A stretch of 5,052 nt of DNA. It comes from Prevotellaceae bacterium (GTDB lineage Bacteria > Bacteroidota > Bacteroidia > Bacteroidales > UBA932). Every line of letters begins with the position of its first letter. The first letter of the stretch is position 1. A program made the translations under genes and the position numbers. Positions 1 to 4,907 of this stretch are shown here, in pieces. Where the stretch lies: NCBI GenBank assembly GCA_031289385.1, contig JAITPP010000255.1, forward strand, positions 1 through 5,052. Direction: 5' to 3'. Below the pieces are notes generated by a model. That model made no database searches, had not been told where the DNA came from, and saw only the letters and a list, made by a program, of their open reading frames with translations.

Positions 1-32
1 GAATTTCCAAAAAATGTTGTAATTTCGCGCAT
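1..32 (-). CDS. 5' end of an unidentified gene running off the left edge
   Basis: Read on the minus strand, an ATG at 32-30 opens a frame that stays open to the window edge and gives MREITTFFGN. The start codon follows an A/T-rich stretch without a Shine-Dalgarno sequence, as with the other genes here. A perfect TAnnTTTG box lies at 58-65, so a transcript starting about 7 nt downstream would have a leader of roughly 20 nt. That is similar to the leaders inferred for the tRNA and the kinase. Ten residues are too few to name a family, so no function is proposed. The call rests on the start context and on the terminator and promoter just upstream. A chance open frame of this length is possible. 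Confidence 0.5.
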   Translation of the reverse strand, partial: MREITTFFGN

Positions 33-57
33 TGTAATTTTTATTTTTTATTCAACA

Positions 58-65
58 CAAAATTA
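58..65 (-). promoter_or_regulatory. Bacteroidota -7 box for the left-edge gene
   Basis: The minus strand reads TAATTTTG, a full match to the TAnnTTTG -7 consensus known for Bacteroides and Flavobacterium. It sits directly after the T-run of the 67-105 hairpin and about 26 nt before the ATG at 32, a natural place for a new transcription unit. No TTTG is visible at the expected -33 spacing, so the match is to half of the consensus. The motif is short and AT-rich and could occur by chance. Confidence 0.45.
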
Positions 66-66
66 C

Positions 67-105
67 AAAAAAAGGGGGGAACTTCACGCTCCCCCTGATT
101 TTTTT
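67..105. terminator. Bidirectional-looking Rho-independent terminator
   Basis: A G-run at 74-79 pairs with the C-run at 91-95, flanked by A73/T96, giving a GC stem of six to seven base pairs around a loop of about 11 nt. On the minus strand the stem is followed by seven T (complement of 67-73). On the plus strand it is followed by GA and then seven T (99-105). It can therefore stop transcription from either side. In context it backs up the first hairpin behind the tRNA and isolates the left-edge gene from it. Confidence 0.7.
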
Positions 106-121
106 ATCGGACAACAATGAT

Positions 122-167
122 AATAAATAAAAAAGCAGTCGTATTTTCGTGCAACTGCTTTTTTTTT
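122..167 (-). terminator. Terminator of the tRNA-Asn transcript
   Basis: An 11-bp perfect stem is formed by 129-139 (AAAAAAGCAGT) and 154-164 (ACTGCTTTTTT), with a 14-nt loop. It begins five bases past the 3' end of the tRNA. On the minus strand the stem runs into a T-rich tail (complement of the A-rich 122-134). The plus strand also ends in a T-run (159-167), so the hairpin could work in both directions. Its position makes it the likely primary terminator of the tRNA. Confidence 0.7.
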
Positions 168-168
168 G

Positions 169-242
169 CTCCCCCTCAAGGACTTGAACCTTGGACCCCA
201 TGATTAACAGTCATGTGCTCTAACCAACTGAGCTAAGGAGGA
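169..242 (-). tRNA. tRNA-Asn, anticodon GUU
   Basis: The minus strand folds into a complete 74-nt cloverleaf. The acceptor stem is 242-236 with 176-170 (seven pairs, one G-U) and the discriminator is G at 169. The D arm carries AGCTCAGTTGGTTAGAGC. The anticodon stem is five perfect pairs (215-211 with 203-199) around a CTGTTAA loop, giving anticodon GUU at 208-206. The T stem is 193-189 with 181-177 around TTCAAGT. CCA is not encoded, so it must be added after transcription. G at the discriminator and GUU fit asparagine. The gene stands alone with its own promoter (276-306) and terminator. Confidence 0.97.
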
Positions 243-275
243 ATTTTTTATCCGTCGTTCGTAAATTTCGGAGTG

Positions 276-306
276 CAAAAGTATATAAATTATTTAAATC
301 CGCAAA
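276..306 (-). promoter_or_regulatory. Promoter of tRNA-Asn (-33 TTTG, -7 TACTTTTG)
   Basis: On the minus strand TTTG (306-303) is followed after exactly 19 bases by TACTTTTG (283-276). Both elements match the Bacteroidota housekeeping promoter consensus (TTTG at -33, TAnnTTTG at -7), and the spacing is the typical one. The start point would fall near 270, giving a 5' leader of about 27 nt that RNase P would remove. This is the best promoter in the window and supports both the taxonomic call and the tRNA strand. Confidence 0.8.
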
Positions 307-406
307 AAAAATTTTTATTTCAAAAAATATTTTTTCTAATACATTTATAATTAAATATTTAAAATATACAGTTTTTTTCAACAATAAATTATCTTAGATT
401 ATTTAC

Positions 407-414
407 TATTTTTG
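407..414 (+). promoter_or_regulatory. -7 box of the PfkB kinase gene
   Basis: TATTTTTG matches TAnnTTTG in full and ends 30 bases before the ATG at 445. The predicted start point is near 420, with a leader of about 25 nt. The box overlaps a TTG at 412 that could otherwise be read as an in-frame start, which argues for ATG 445. No good TTTG is seen about 19 bases upstream; the nearest T-run (372-378) is too far away. The rest of 307-406 is AT-rich DNA with no other feature that I can see. Confidence 0.5.
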
Positions 415-444
415 ACGATTATTTTCATAACAAAAACTAAAAAA

Positions 445-1422
445 ATGAATAGAATTCTTGGAATGGGGAATGCTCTTGTCGATATTTTGGCAATATTTGA
501 AGACGATGCAATGCTTAAAAAATATAATCTGCCAAAGGGAAGCATGACTCATGTTGACGAAAAAACAACCAACAAAATTTTTGATGACATAAAGCATCAA
601 AGCAAATACGATATTGTTGCGGGAGGCTCGGCGGCAAACACTATCTGCGGGCTTAGCCGGCTCGGCATCGAAACTGCGTTTATAGGAAAAACAGGCAAGG
701 ACGAACTTGGCAATTTTTTTATTGACGATATTAAAAAAAACGGCGTTACTCCTAAATTAATTTCGGTTGACAACACCACCGGAAATTGCAAATTGCTGAT
801 AACTCCCGATGGCGAGCGCACAATGTGTACATATCTCGGTGCTGCTATCGACTTGAATCCTAACGATTTGTACCACGAACAGTTTAAAGGTTACAATTAT
901 TTTCATATCGAAGGATATTTGGTGCAAAATCATGAGTTAATGCAACGCTCGTTTGAACTTGCAACTCAGCACAGAATGACAATTTCGCTTGATATGTCGA
1001 GTTTCAATATTGTTGCCGAAAACAAAGATTTTATGAATAAAATGTTGCATAAATATGTCGATATTATATTTGCAAACGAAGAAGAAGCCAAAACTTTTAC
1101 AGGCAGAGAGCCACGCGAGGCATTGGATATGCTTGCCGAAATTTGCAAAATAGCGGTTGTGAAAATAGGCGCAGAAGGCTCGTATGTGAAACAGGGAAAT
1201 GAGTTTTATAAAATACAACCTGTTACCGCAAACGCAATAGACGCAACGGGTGCAGGCGATTTATACGCATCTGGATTTTTGTACGGAATGTCGAAAAAAT
1301 TACCTGTTGAAATTTGCGGCGAAATTGGCTCGCTTTGCGCCGGAAATATAGTTGAAGTTATAGGCACAAAACTTCCCAACGAAAAATGGAACGATATTAA
1401 AAATTTATTATTTAATACCTGA
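445..1422 (+). CDS. PfkB-family carbohydrate/nucleoside kinase, adenosine kinase-like
   Basis: The 325-residue protein belongs to the ribokinase/PfkB fold, whose members transfer the gamma-phosphate of ATP to a sugar or nucleoside hydroxyl in the cytoplasm. The N-terminal strand GMGNALVDI (6-14) carries the substrate-binding Asp13. PfkB signature 1 is GGSAANT (60-66). The internal strands HIEGYLV (154-160) and NEEEAKTFTG (211-220) are typical. Signature 2 is DATGAGD (266-272), with Asp272 the expected catalytic base and GAG the anion hole. The length and the GNALVDI opening fit the adenosine-kinase subgroup best, but substrate cannot be settled from sequence: ribokinase, fructokinase or inosine-guanosine kinase activity remain possible. 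ATG 445 is preferred over an in-frame TTG at 412, because 412 lies inside the -7 box and homology begins at MNRILGMGN. An A-rich tract precedes the ATG and there is no Shine-Dalgarno. The gene is monocistronic and converges on rpoD. Confidence 0.9.
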   Translation: MNRILGMGNALVDILAIFEDDAMLKKYNLPKGSMTHVDEKTTNKIFDDIKHQSKYDIVAGGSAANTICGLSRLGIETAFIGKTGKDELGNFFIDDIKKNGVTPKLISVDNTTGNCKLLITPDGERTMCTYLGAAIDLNPNDLYHEQFKGYNYFHIEGYLVQNHELMQRSFELATQHRMTISLDMSSFNIVAENKDFMNKMLHKYVDIIFANEEEAKTFTGREPREALDMLAEICKIAVVKIGAEGSYVKQGNEFYKIQPVTANAIDATGAGDLYASGFLYGMSKKLPVEICGEIGSLCAGNIVEVIGTKLPNEKWNDIKNLLFNT

Positions 1423-1424
1423 AT

Positions 1425-1466
1425 CAATTACGAATTAATTACGAATTACGAAATTACGAATTACGG
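1425..1466. repeat. AATTACG tandem array
   Basis: Starting three bases after the kinase stop, AATTACG or a shortened or one-base-longer form (AATTA, ATTACG, AAATTACG) is repeated about six times. The basic unit is 7 bp. No open frame runs through it. It is the first of several different short-unit arrays filling the 316-bp gap between the kinase and rpoD stop codons. Confidence 0.8.
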
Positions 1467-1506
1467 TATATCGCAAAAATAAAAACCTTTTGTGTTCTTT
1501 TGTGAT

Positions 1507-1575
1507 TTCTTTGTGAACTTTGTGAACTTTGTGTTTTGTTTTTTTAACACAAAGTTCGCAAAAGTTCACAAAGAA
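1507..1575. repeat. Long inverted repeat (about 29 bp arms) between convergent genes
   Basis: Arm 1507-1535 and arm 1546-1575 are inverted copies with one mismatch (a G-U pair in RNA) and one bulged A, around a 10-nt T-rich loop. Each arm is itself a short tandem array of a 9-bp unit, CTTTGTGAA in the left arm. The gap lies between the ends of two convergent genes, so the hairpin could serve both as a transcription barrier or 3' end stabiliser. It lacks the GC-rich stem and T-tail of a classical terminator. It may instead be an incidental product of inverted repeat units. No clearer terminator for either gene was found nearby. Confidence 0.75.
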
Positions 1576-1610
1576 GTTATAAAGTTTATAAAGTTCGTAA
1601 AGTTATAAAG
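1576..1610. repeat. GTT(n)TAAA short tandem array
   Basis: Four units follow the hairpin directly: GTTATAAA, GTTTATAAA, GTTCGTAAA and GTTATAAA, of 8 or 9 bp. They look like a diverged continuation of the AAAGTTC pattern in the right arm of the hairpin. No coding potential. Confidence 0.65.
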
Positions 1611-1619
1611 ATTTAAAAA

Positions 1620-1657
1620 AATCTGCGTAAATCTGTTTTTATCTGCATAATCTGCGT
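1620..1657. repeat. ATCTGCG short tandem array
   Basis: ATCTG occurs at 1621, 1631, 1641 and 1650, three of the four times followed by CG or CA, giving a degenerate unit of 9-10 bp. From memory, similar ATCTGCG/ATCTGTG stretches recur in intergenic DNA of other Bacteroidota, but I cannot check this here. 1658-1686 holds nothing recognisable. Confidence 0.6.
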
Positions 1658-1686
1658 GCTAATTAATATTTTCAACTCAACAAAAT

Positions 1687-1729
1687 ACTTACGACTTACA
1701 ACTTATGACTTACAACTTACAACTGTACA
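1687..1729. repeat. ACTTACA heptamer array
   Basis: The units ACTTACG, ACTTACA, ACTTATG, ACTTACA and ACTTACA follow one another in perfect 7-bp register (1687-1721), then an 8-bp ACTGTACA. The array ends about 10 bp from the rpoD stop codon at 1739-1741, so it would be part of the rpoD 3' untranslated RNA. Confidence 0.85.
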
Positions 1730-1738
1730 ACTTAAATC

Positions 1739-2599
1739 TTATCCCAAATACGATTTCAGCAATTTGCTGCGCGAACTTTGGCGTAAACGGCGAATTGCTT
1801 TTTCTTTTATTTGGCGTACTCGTTCGCGTGTAAGGTCAAACTTATCGCCTATCTCTTCAAGCGTAAGTTCGGGCGTTCCGATACCAAAAAAATATTTTAT
1901 AATATCGCGTTCGCGGTCTGTTAATGTCGAAAGTGCGCGGTCTATTTCGCTTGTAAGCGATTCTTTTAGCAATCCTACATCTGCGCTTGGCGAATCGCTG
2001 TTTACAAGTACATCTAAAAGGCTGTTGTCTTCGCCATCAACAAAAGGAGCATCAACCGATACGTGGCGTCCCGAAACTCGCATTGTATCAGAAACTTTAT
2101 CGGTGGGTATTTCCAAAATTTCTGCCAATTCTTCGGTTGACGGATTGCGTTCGTTTTCTTGTTCAAATTTTGCAAGCGCTTTGTTTATTTTATTCAACGA
2201 GCCAACTTGATTCAGCGGCAAACGTACAATGCGCGATTGTTCAGCCAAAGCCTGCAATATTGATTGACGAATCCACCAAACGGCATACGAAATAAATTTA
2301 AAGCCGCGTGTTTCATCAAATTTTTCGGCTGCTTTTATCAGTCCTAAATTGCCTTCATTTATAAGATCGGGAAGACTTAATCCCTGATTTTGATATTGTT
2401 TAGCCACAGAAACTACAAATCGCAAATTTGCTTTTGTAAGTTGTTCCAATGCTGCTTGATCGCCTTTACGAATGCGTTGCGCCAATTCAACTTCTTGTTC
2501 AACAGTAATAAGATCTTCGCGTCCTATTTCTTGTAAATATTTATCCAGCGACGCGCTTTCACGATTGGTAATTGATTTTGTAATTTTTAATTGTCTCAT
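1739..2599 (-). CDS. rpoD: Primary RNA polymerase sigma factor RpoD (sigma-70)
   Basis: The 286-residue protein directs core RNA polymerase to housekeeping promoters. It lacks the acidic region 1.1 and the non-conserved insert of proteobacterial sigma-70, as is usual for Bacteroidota primary sigmas of about this length. Region 1.2 is near 16-48. Region 2 spans about 52-122, with DLINEGNLGLIKAAEKFD (78-95) and GFKFISYAVWWIRQ (99-112), the core-binding and -7 melting segment. Region 3 is about 130-200. Region 4 is about 215-275, with the helix-turn-helix LTLEEIGDKFDLTRERVRQI (245-264) for the -33 element. ISYAVWWIRQ is the Bacteroidota form, consistent with TAnnTTTG recognition. The ATG at 2599 follows an A-rich tract without Shine-Dalgarno. 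No clear promoter is seen upstream, where a 300-bp repeat array lies. The gene is complete and shows no damage. Confidence 0.97.
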   Translation of the reverse strand: MRQLKITKSITNRESASLDKYLQEIGREDLITVEQEVELAQRIRKGDQAALEQLTKANLRFVVSVAKQYQNQGLSLPDLINEGNLGLIKAAEKFDETRGFKFISYAVWWIRQSILQALAEQSRIVRLPLNQVGSLNKINKALAKFEQENERNPSTEELAEILEIPTDKVSDTMRVSGRHVSVDAPFVDGEDNSLLDVLVNSDSPSADVGLLKESLTSEIDRALSTLTDRERDIIKYFFGIGTPELTLEEIGDKFDLTRERVRQIKEKAIRRLRQSSRSKLLKSYLG

Positions 2600-2620
2600 T
2601 TGTTTTTATTTTTTTTAATT

Positions 2621-2928
2621 GTATTCATTAATTTTGTATTCAGTATTCAGTAATTCCGTATTCAAGTAATTTTGTATTCAGTAATTCAGTATTCAAGTAT
2701 TTTGTATTCAGTATTCCGTATTCAAGTAATTTTGTATTCAGTAATTCAGTATTCAAGTAATTTTGTATTCAGTAATTCAGTATTCAAGTAATTTTGTATT
2801 CAGTAATTCCGTATTCAAGTAATTTTGTATTCAGTAATTCAGTATTCAAGTAATTTTGTATTCAGTAATTCCGTATTCCGTATTTAGTAATTCCGTATTC
2901 AAGTAATTTTGTATTTAGTAATTCATAG
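2621..2928. repeat. Composite 31-bp tandem array upstream of rpoD
   Basis: The array alternates two related units: GTATTCAAGTAATTTT (16 bp) and GTATTCAGTAATTCA or ...TTCC (15 bp). Together they form a 31-bp higher-order repeat. Five consecutive 31-bp units run without indels from 2718 to 2872. A sixth stands at 2658-2688, a 29-bp variant at 2689-2717, and shorter degenerate pieces at both ends. Every subunit begins with GTATTC or GTATTT. The plus strand contains TAATTTTG eight times (starts 2629, 2667, 2727, 2758, 2789, 2820, 2851, 2904). There are no spacers as in CRISPR and no open frame. It fills most of the space in which the rpoD promoter would be expected. Confidence 0.95.
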
Positions 2929-2938
2929 TTCTATTTTT

Positions 2939-3005
2939 GCCCCTAAATCCCCTAAAGGGGACTTTTTCTGCACTGCCAAACTCCCCTTTTAGGGGGTTGG
3001 GGGGC
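2939..3005. repeat. C/G-rich foldback element
   Basis: Arm 2939-2961 (CCCCTAAATCCCCTAAAGGGG core) and arm 2981-3005 are imperfect inverted copies of about 23-25 bp around a 19-nt loop. In RNA they would form a strong GC-rich hairpin; each arm also contains its own small CCCC...GGGG dyad. The base composition contrasts sharply with the AT-rich surroundings. From memory, similar C-run/AAGGGG foldbacks are dispersed in many Bacteroidota genomes, which would suit a small non-coding mobile or REP-like element. No transposase and no clear target duplication are visible here. It is not followed by a T-run on the minus strand, so it is a poor terminator in that direction. Confidence 0.75.
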
Positions 3006-3008
3006 ATT

Positions 3009-3050
3009 TTCACTCTTCATTCTTCACTCTTCATTCTTCACTCTTCATTC
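3009..3050. repeat. TTCACTC/TTCATTC heptamer array
   Basis: Six heptamers in perfect register alternate strictly between TTCACTC and TTCATTC, so the array is also three copies of a 14-bp unit. It abuts the C/G-rich foldback and dissolves into T-rich sequence (3051-3080). No coding potential. Confidence 0.9.
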
Positions 3051-3080
3051 TTATTTTTTCATTTTTCATTCTTAATTTTT

Positions 3081-3114
3081 AAAAACAATTGGGGGCGATA
3101 AAATCAACCCCCAA
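3081..3114 (-). terminator. Rho-independent terminator of the degP-type gene
   Basis: On the minus strand TTGGGGG (3114-3108) pairs perfectly with CCCCCAA (3095-3089) around a 12-nt loop, followed by TTGTTTTT (3088-3081). The hairpin starts about 40 nt beyond the stop codon at 3155-3157. Stem strength, tail and position all fit an intrinsic terminator. It also implies that rpoD is not simply co-transcribed from the protease promoter. Confidence 0.85.
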
Positions 3115-3154
3115 CATCAAAATTATTAACTTTATAAAACTACTGCTGTGTTGT

Positions 3155-4654
3155 TTACTCGTTAATATTTATTGCATAATAGTCGCGTTTTCCGTTAGGG
3201 TAAATACCTTCGACAAAAACTCCGCCCGTAGCATCTTTGAGAATTTCTTTTATATCATCCACTGTTTTTACAGGTGTCTGATTCATGTGTGTAATGATAA
3301 AACCTTTATTAATTCCTACTCTTTGCAACTTTCCGTATTTCAGCGTTTTAACCTGTACGCCGTTTTTTATTCCCAAACGTTCTAACTCGTTTGTATTCAG
3401 TTCTTCTAAGGTAGCGCCAAGAGATTCAAAAAGTTCATCATTCGATTTTACCAAATTTACTCCACCAACCTTATTACGTAAAACCACGTCAAAATGTTTC
3501 AATTTTTCGTTGCGAATTACATCAATCGTTATTTTATCGTTAGGTTTGTAACGTGCTATTTGTTCCTGCAAATCGGATGCGCTATTCACTTCTATGTTGT
3601 TGATATGCGTGATAATATCGTATTGTTTTATGCCTGCAATTTCGGCTGCGCTTCCGCTCATAATTTCGGTTACAATTGCGCCTTTAAATTCTTTTGCCGA
3701 AATGTTAAATTTTTTAGCCGTTTCGGGCGAAAAGTCAGTCATATACACTCCCAGCATTGCTCGTTGCACAATTCCGTATTCTTTTAAATCGTCAACAACT
3801 TTTTTTGCAATTTGCGAAGGCACGGCAAACGAATATCCTGCATACATTCCTGTTGTTGATGCTATTGCTGTGTTTATTCCTATTAATTCGCCGTTGGTAT
3901 TTACCAAAGCGCCGCCGCTGTTGCCCATATTTACGGCTGCATCGGTTTGTATAAACGACTGAACATCCATTTTATTTGATTGTGATATTTGCCCTAAATT
4001 GCGGGCTTTTGCGCTCACAATTCCCGCCGTTACGGTTGATGTTAAATCAAAAGGATTGCCGACAGCCAAAACCCATTCGCCTATTTTTACATTATCGGAA
4101 TTTCCGAAAGTGAGATAAGGCAAATTTGCGGCGTCAATTTTCAGCAAAGCCACATCTGTTGCGGGATCTGCGCCAATAACTTTTGCGGTATAAGTTTTTT
4201 TGTCGTTTAATGTAACTTCTACTTCGGTGGCTCTGTCAATCACATGATTATTTGTAACGATGTAGCCATCGGCAGAAATTATAACTCCCGAACCCGATGC
4301 CCGACTTTCGCGCGGTTGCTGCGGATAACCGTATCCATAATTGCCGTCATCAAACGGATCGCCAAAGAAAAAATCTAAAAGCGATTGCGGTTGCTGATGG
4401 CGATTGCGCTGGTTTTCATTAATTTTATAAACTGTTTTTACGTGAACAACAGCATGAATTGTTTGCTCTGCTGCATAAGTGAAATCAACAGGTTGACCGG
4501 TTTCGCTCAAATTTGCCCATTGCACTTTTGGTGCAGACGTTTGCTCATATTTTACATTTTCTGTTTTATTACTTACTAATGTTGAAGTAAGCAACGATAC
4601 CGAAACTCCAACAACAGCCGAAACCAAAGCTGCTACAAATACTATTTTTTTCAT
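3155..4654 (-). CDS. degP: Periplasmic serine protease/chaperone, DegP/HtrA (Do) family
   Basis: The 499-residue protein is an S1C-family protease that degrades or refolds misfolded envelope proteins. Residues 1-28 form a lysine-led hydrophobic export signal; no clear AXA cleavage site is seen, so it may be a signal peptide or a membrane anchor. The trypsin-like domain spans about 60-290, with catalytic His137 (VTNNHVID), Asp167 (DPATDVALLKI) and Ser246 (GNSGGAL). The LA-loop region 92-118 is rich in Phe, Gly, Tyr and Gln. PDZ1 is about 298-393, opening with LGVYM in the ligand-binding loop, and a more diverged PDZ2 is about 405-497. The length and two PDZ domains match DegP/DegQ rather than DegS. 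The residue before GNSGG is Met243 where Pro is usual; the triad is intact. The ATG at 4654 follows an A-rich tract and directly starts the signal sequence. The gene is monocistronic, with its own terminator at 3081-3114. degP, degQ and htrA labels are interchangeable at this level. Confidence 0.95.
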   Translation of the reverse strand: MKKIVFVAALVSAVVGVSVSLLTSTLVSNKTENVKYEQTSAPKVQWANLSETGQPVDFTYAAEQTIHAVVHVKTVYKINENQRNRHQQPQSLLDFFFGDPFDDGNYGYGYPQQPRESRASGSGVIISADGYIVTNNHVIDRATEVEVTLNDKKTYTAKVIGADPATDVALLKIDAANLPYLTFGNSDNVKIGEWVLAVGNPFDLTSTVTAGIVSAKARNLGQISQSNKMDVQSFIQTDAAVNMGNSGGALVNTNGELIGINTAIASTTGMYAGYSFAVPSQIAKKVVDDLKEYGIVQRAMLGVYMTDFSPETAKKFNISAKEFKGAIVTEIMSGSAAEIAGIKQYDIITHINNIEVNSASDLQEQIARYKPNDKITIDVIRNEKLKHFDVVLRNKVGGVNLVKSNDELFESLGATLEELNTNELERLGIKNGVQVKTLKYGKLQRVGINKGFIITHMNQTPVKTVDDIKEILKDATGGVFVEGIYPNGKRDYYAININE

Positions 4655-4692
4655 ACTTTTTATAGTTTTTATGATAATTAATTTTTATAGTG

Positions 4693-4700
4693 CAAATTTC
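4693..4700 (-). promoter_or_regulatory. Possible -7 box of the degP-type gene
   Basis: The minus strand reads GAAATTTG, seven of eight positions of TAnnTTTG, ending 38 bases before the ATG. This would give a leader of about 30 nt, close to those inferred for the tRNA and kinase. No convincing TTTG is seen at -33. An alternative minus-strand match (AAATTTTG, also seven of eight) lies at 4788-4795 in the palindrome further upstream. The rest of 4655-4776 is AT-rich without other visible signals. Confidence 0.35.
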
Positions 4701-4776
4701 GCAACAATATTGCGTTATTGTATTAAAAAAATGTGAAATAATTATAAAGATATTTATTTTATGATTTAAAAATAGT

Positions 4777-4796
4777 TAATTTTGTGCCAAAATTTG
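4777..4796. promoter_or_regulatory. Plus-strand -7 box within a short palindrome
   Basis: TAATTTTG at 4777-4784 is a full match to TAnnTTTG on the plus strand, pointing away from the protease gene into the repeats at 4798-5049. It lies inside an inverted repeat, AATTTTG (4778-4784), three bases, CAAAATT (4788-4794). The right arm therefore offers a near-match (AAATTTTG) on the minus strand. This could be a divergent promoter pair or an operator-like site. TTTA at 4753-4756 is only a rough -33 candidate, 20 bases upstream. Any gene served on the plus strand must lie beyond the window. Confidence 0.35.
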
Positions 4797-4797
4797 T

Positions 4798-4888
4798 GAA
4801 TCAAGAATCAAGAATCAAGAAACAAGAAACAAGAAACAAGAACAAAGAACAAAGAACAAAGAACAAAGAATCAAGAATCAAGAACAAA
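4798..4888. repeat. Perfect-register heptamer array (GAATCAA/GAAACAA/GAACAAA)
   Basis: Thirteen 7-bp units follow one another without a single indel: three GAATCAA, three GAAACAA, four GAACAAA, two GAATCAA, one GAACAAA. The variants occur in blocks, which suggests growth by local duplication of neighbouring units. The frame changes each unit, so it is not coding. A small stem (TTAGTT 4893-4898 with AACTAA 4907-4912) separates it from the next array. Confidence 0.95.
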
Positions 4889-4907
4889 GAAGTTAGTTTG
4901 TGAAACA

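Noticed and set aside
169..242. tRNA-Asn as an integration site
   Set aside because: I see no direct repeat of the tRNA 3' end and no integrase in the window.
412..444. Upstream TTG start for the kinase adding 11 residues
   Set aside because: The TTG is inside the TAnnTTTG box at 407-414, so it would not be transcribed; family homology begins at the ATG at 445.
1656..2210. 184-codon open frame on the plus strand
   Set aside because: It lies mostly antisense to rpoD, is serine-rich in the way shadow frames are, and starts within a repeat region. The RpoD match on the other strand is unambiguous.
2621..2928. CRISPR array
   Set aside because: The units are directly adjacent and related to each other; there are no unique spacers of constant length and no cas genes.
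3118..3125. Minus-strand TAATTTTG as the rpoD promoter
   Set aside because: It lies upstream of the protease terminator hairpin and more than 500 bases from rpoD, with no TTTG at the right spacing.
3089..3962. Several plus-strand open frames of 65-122 codons opposite the protease gene
   Set aside because: They overlap one another and lie antisense to a complete DegP-type gene, with cysteine- and phenylalanine-rich compositions typical of non-coding frames.
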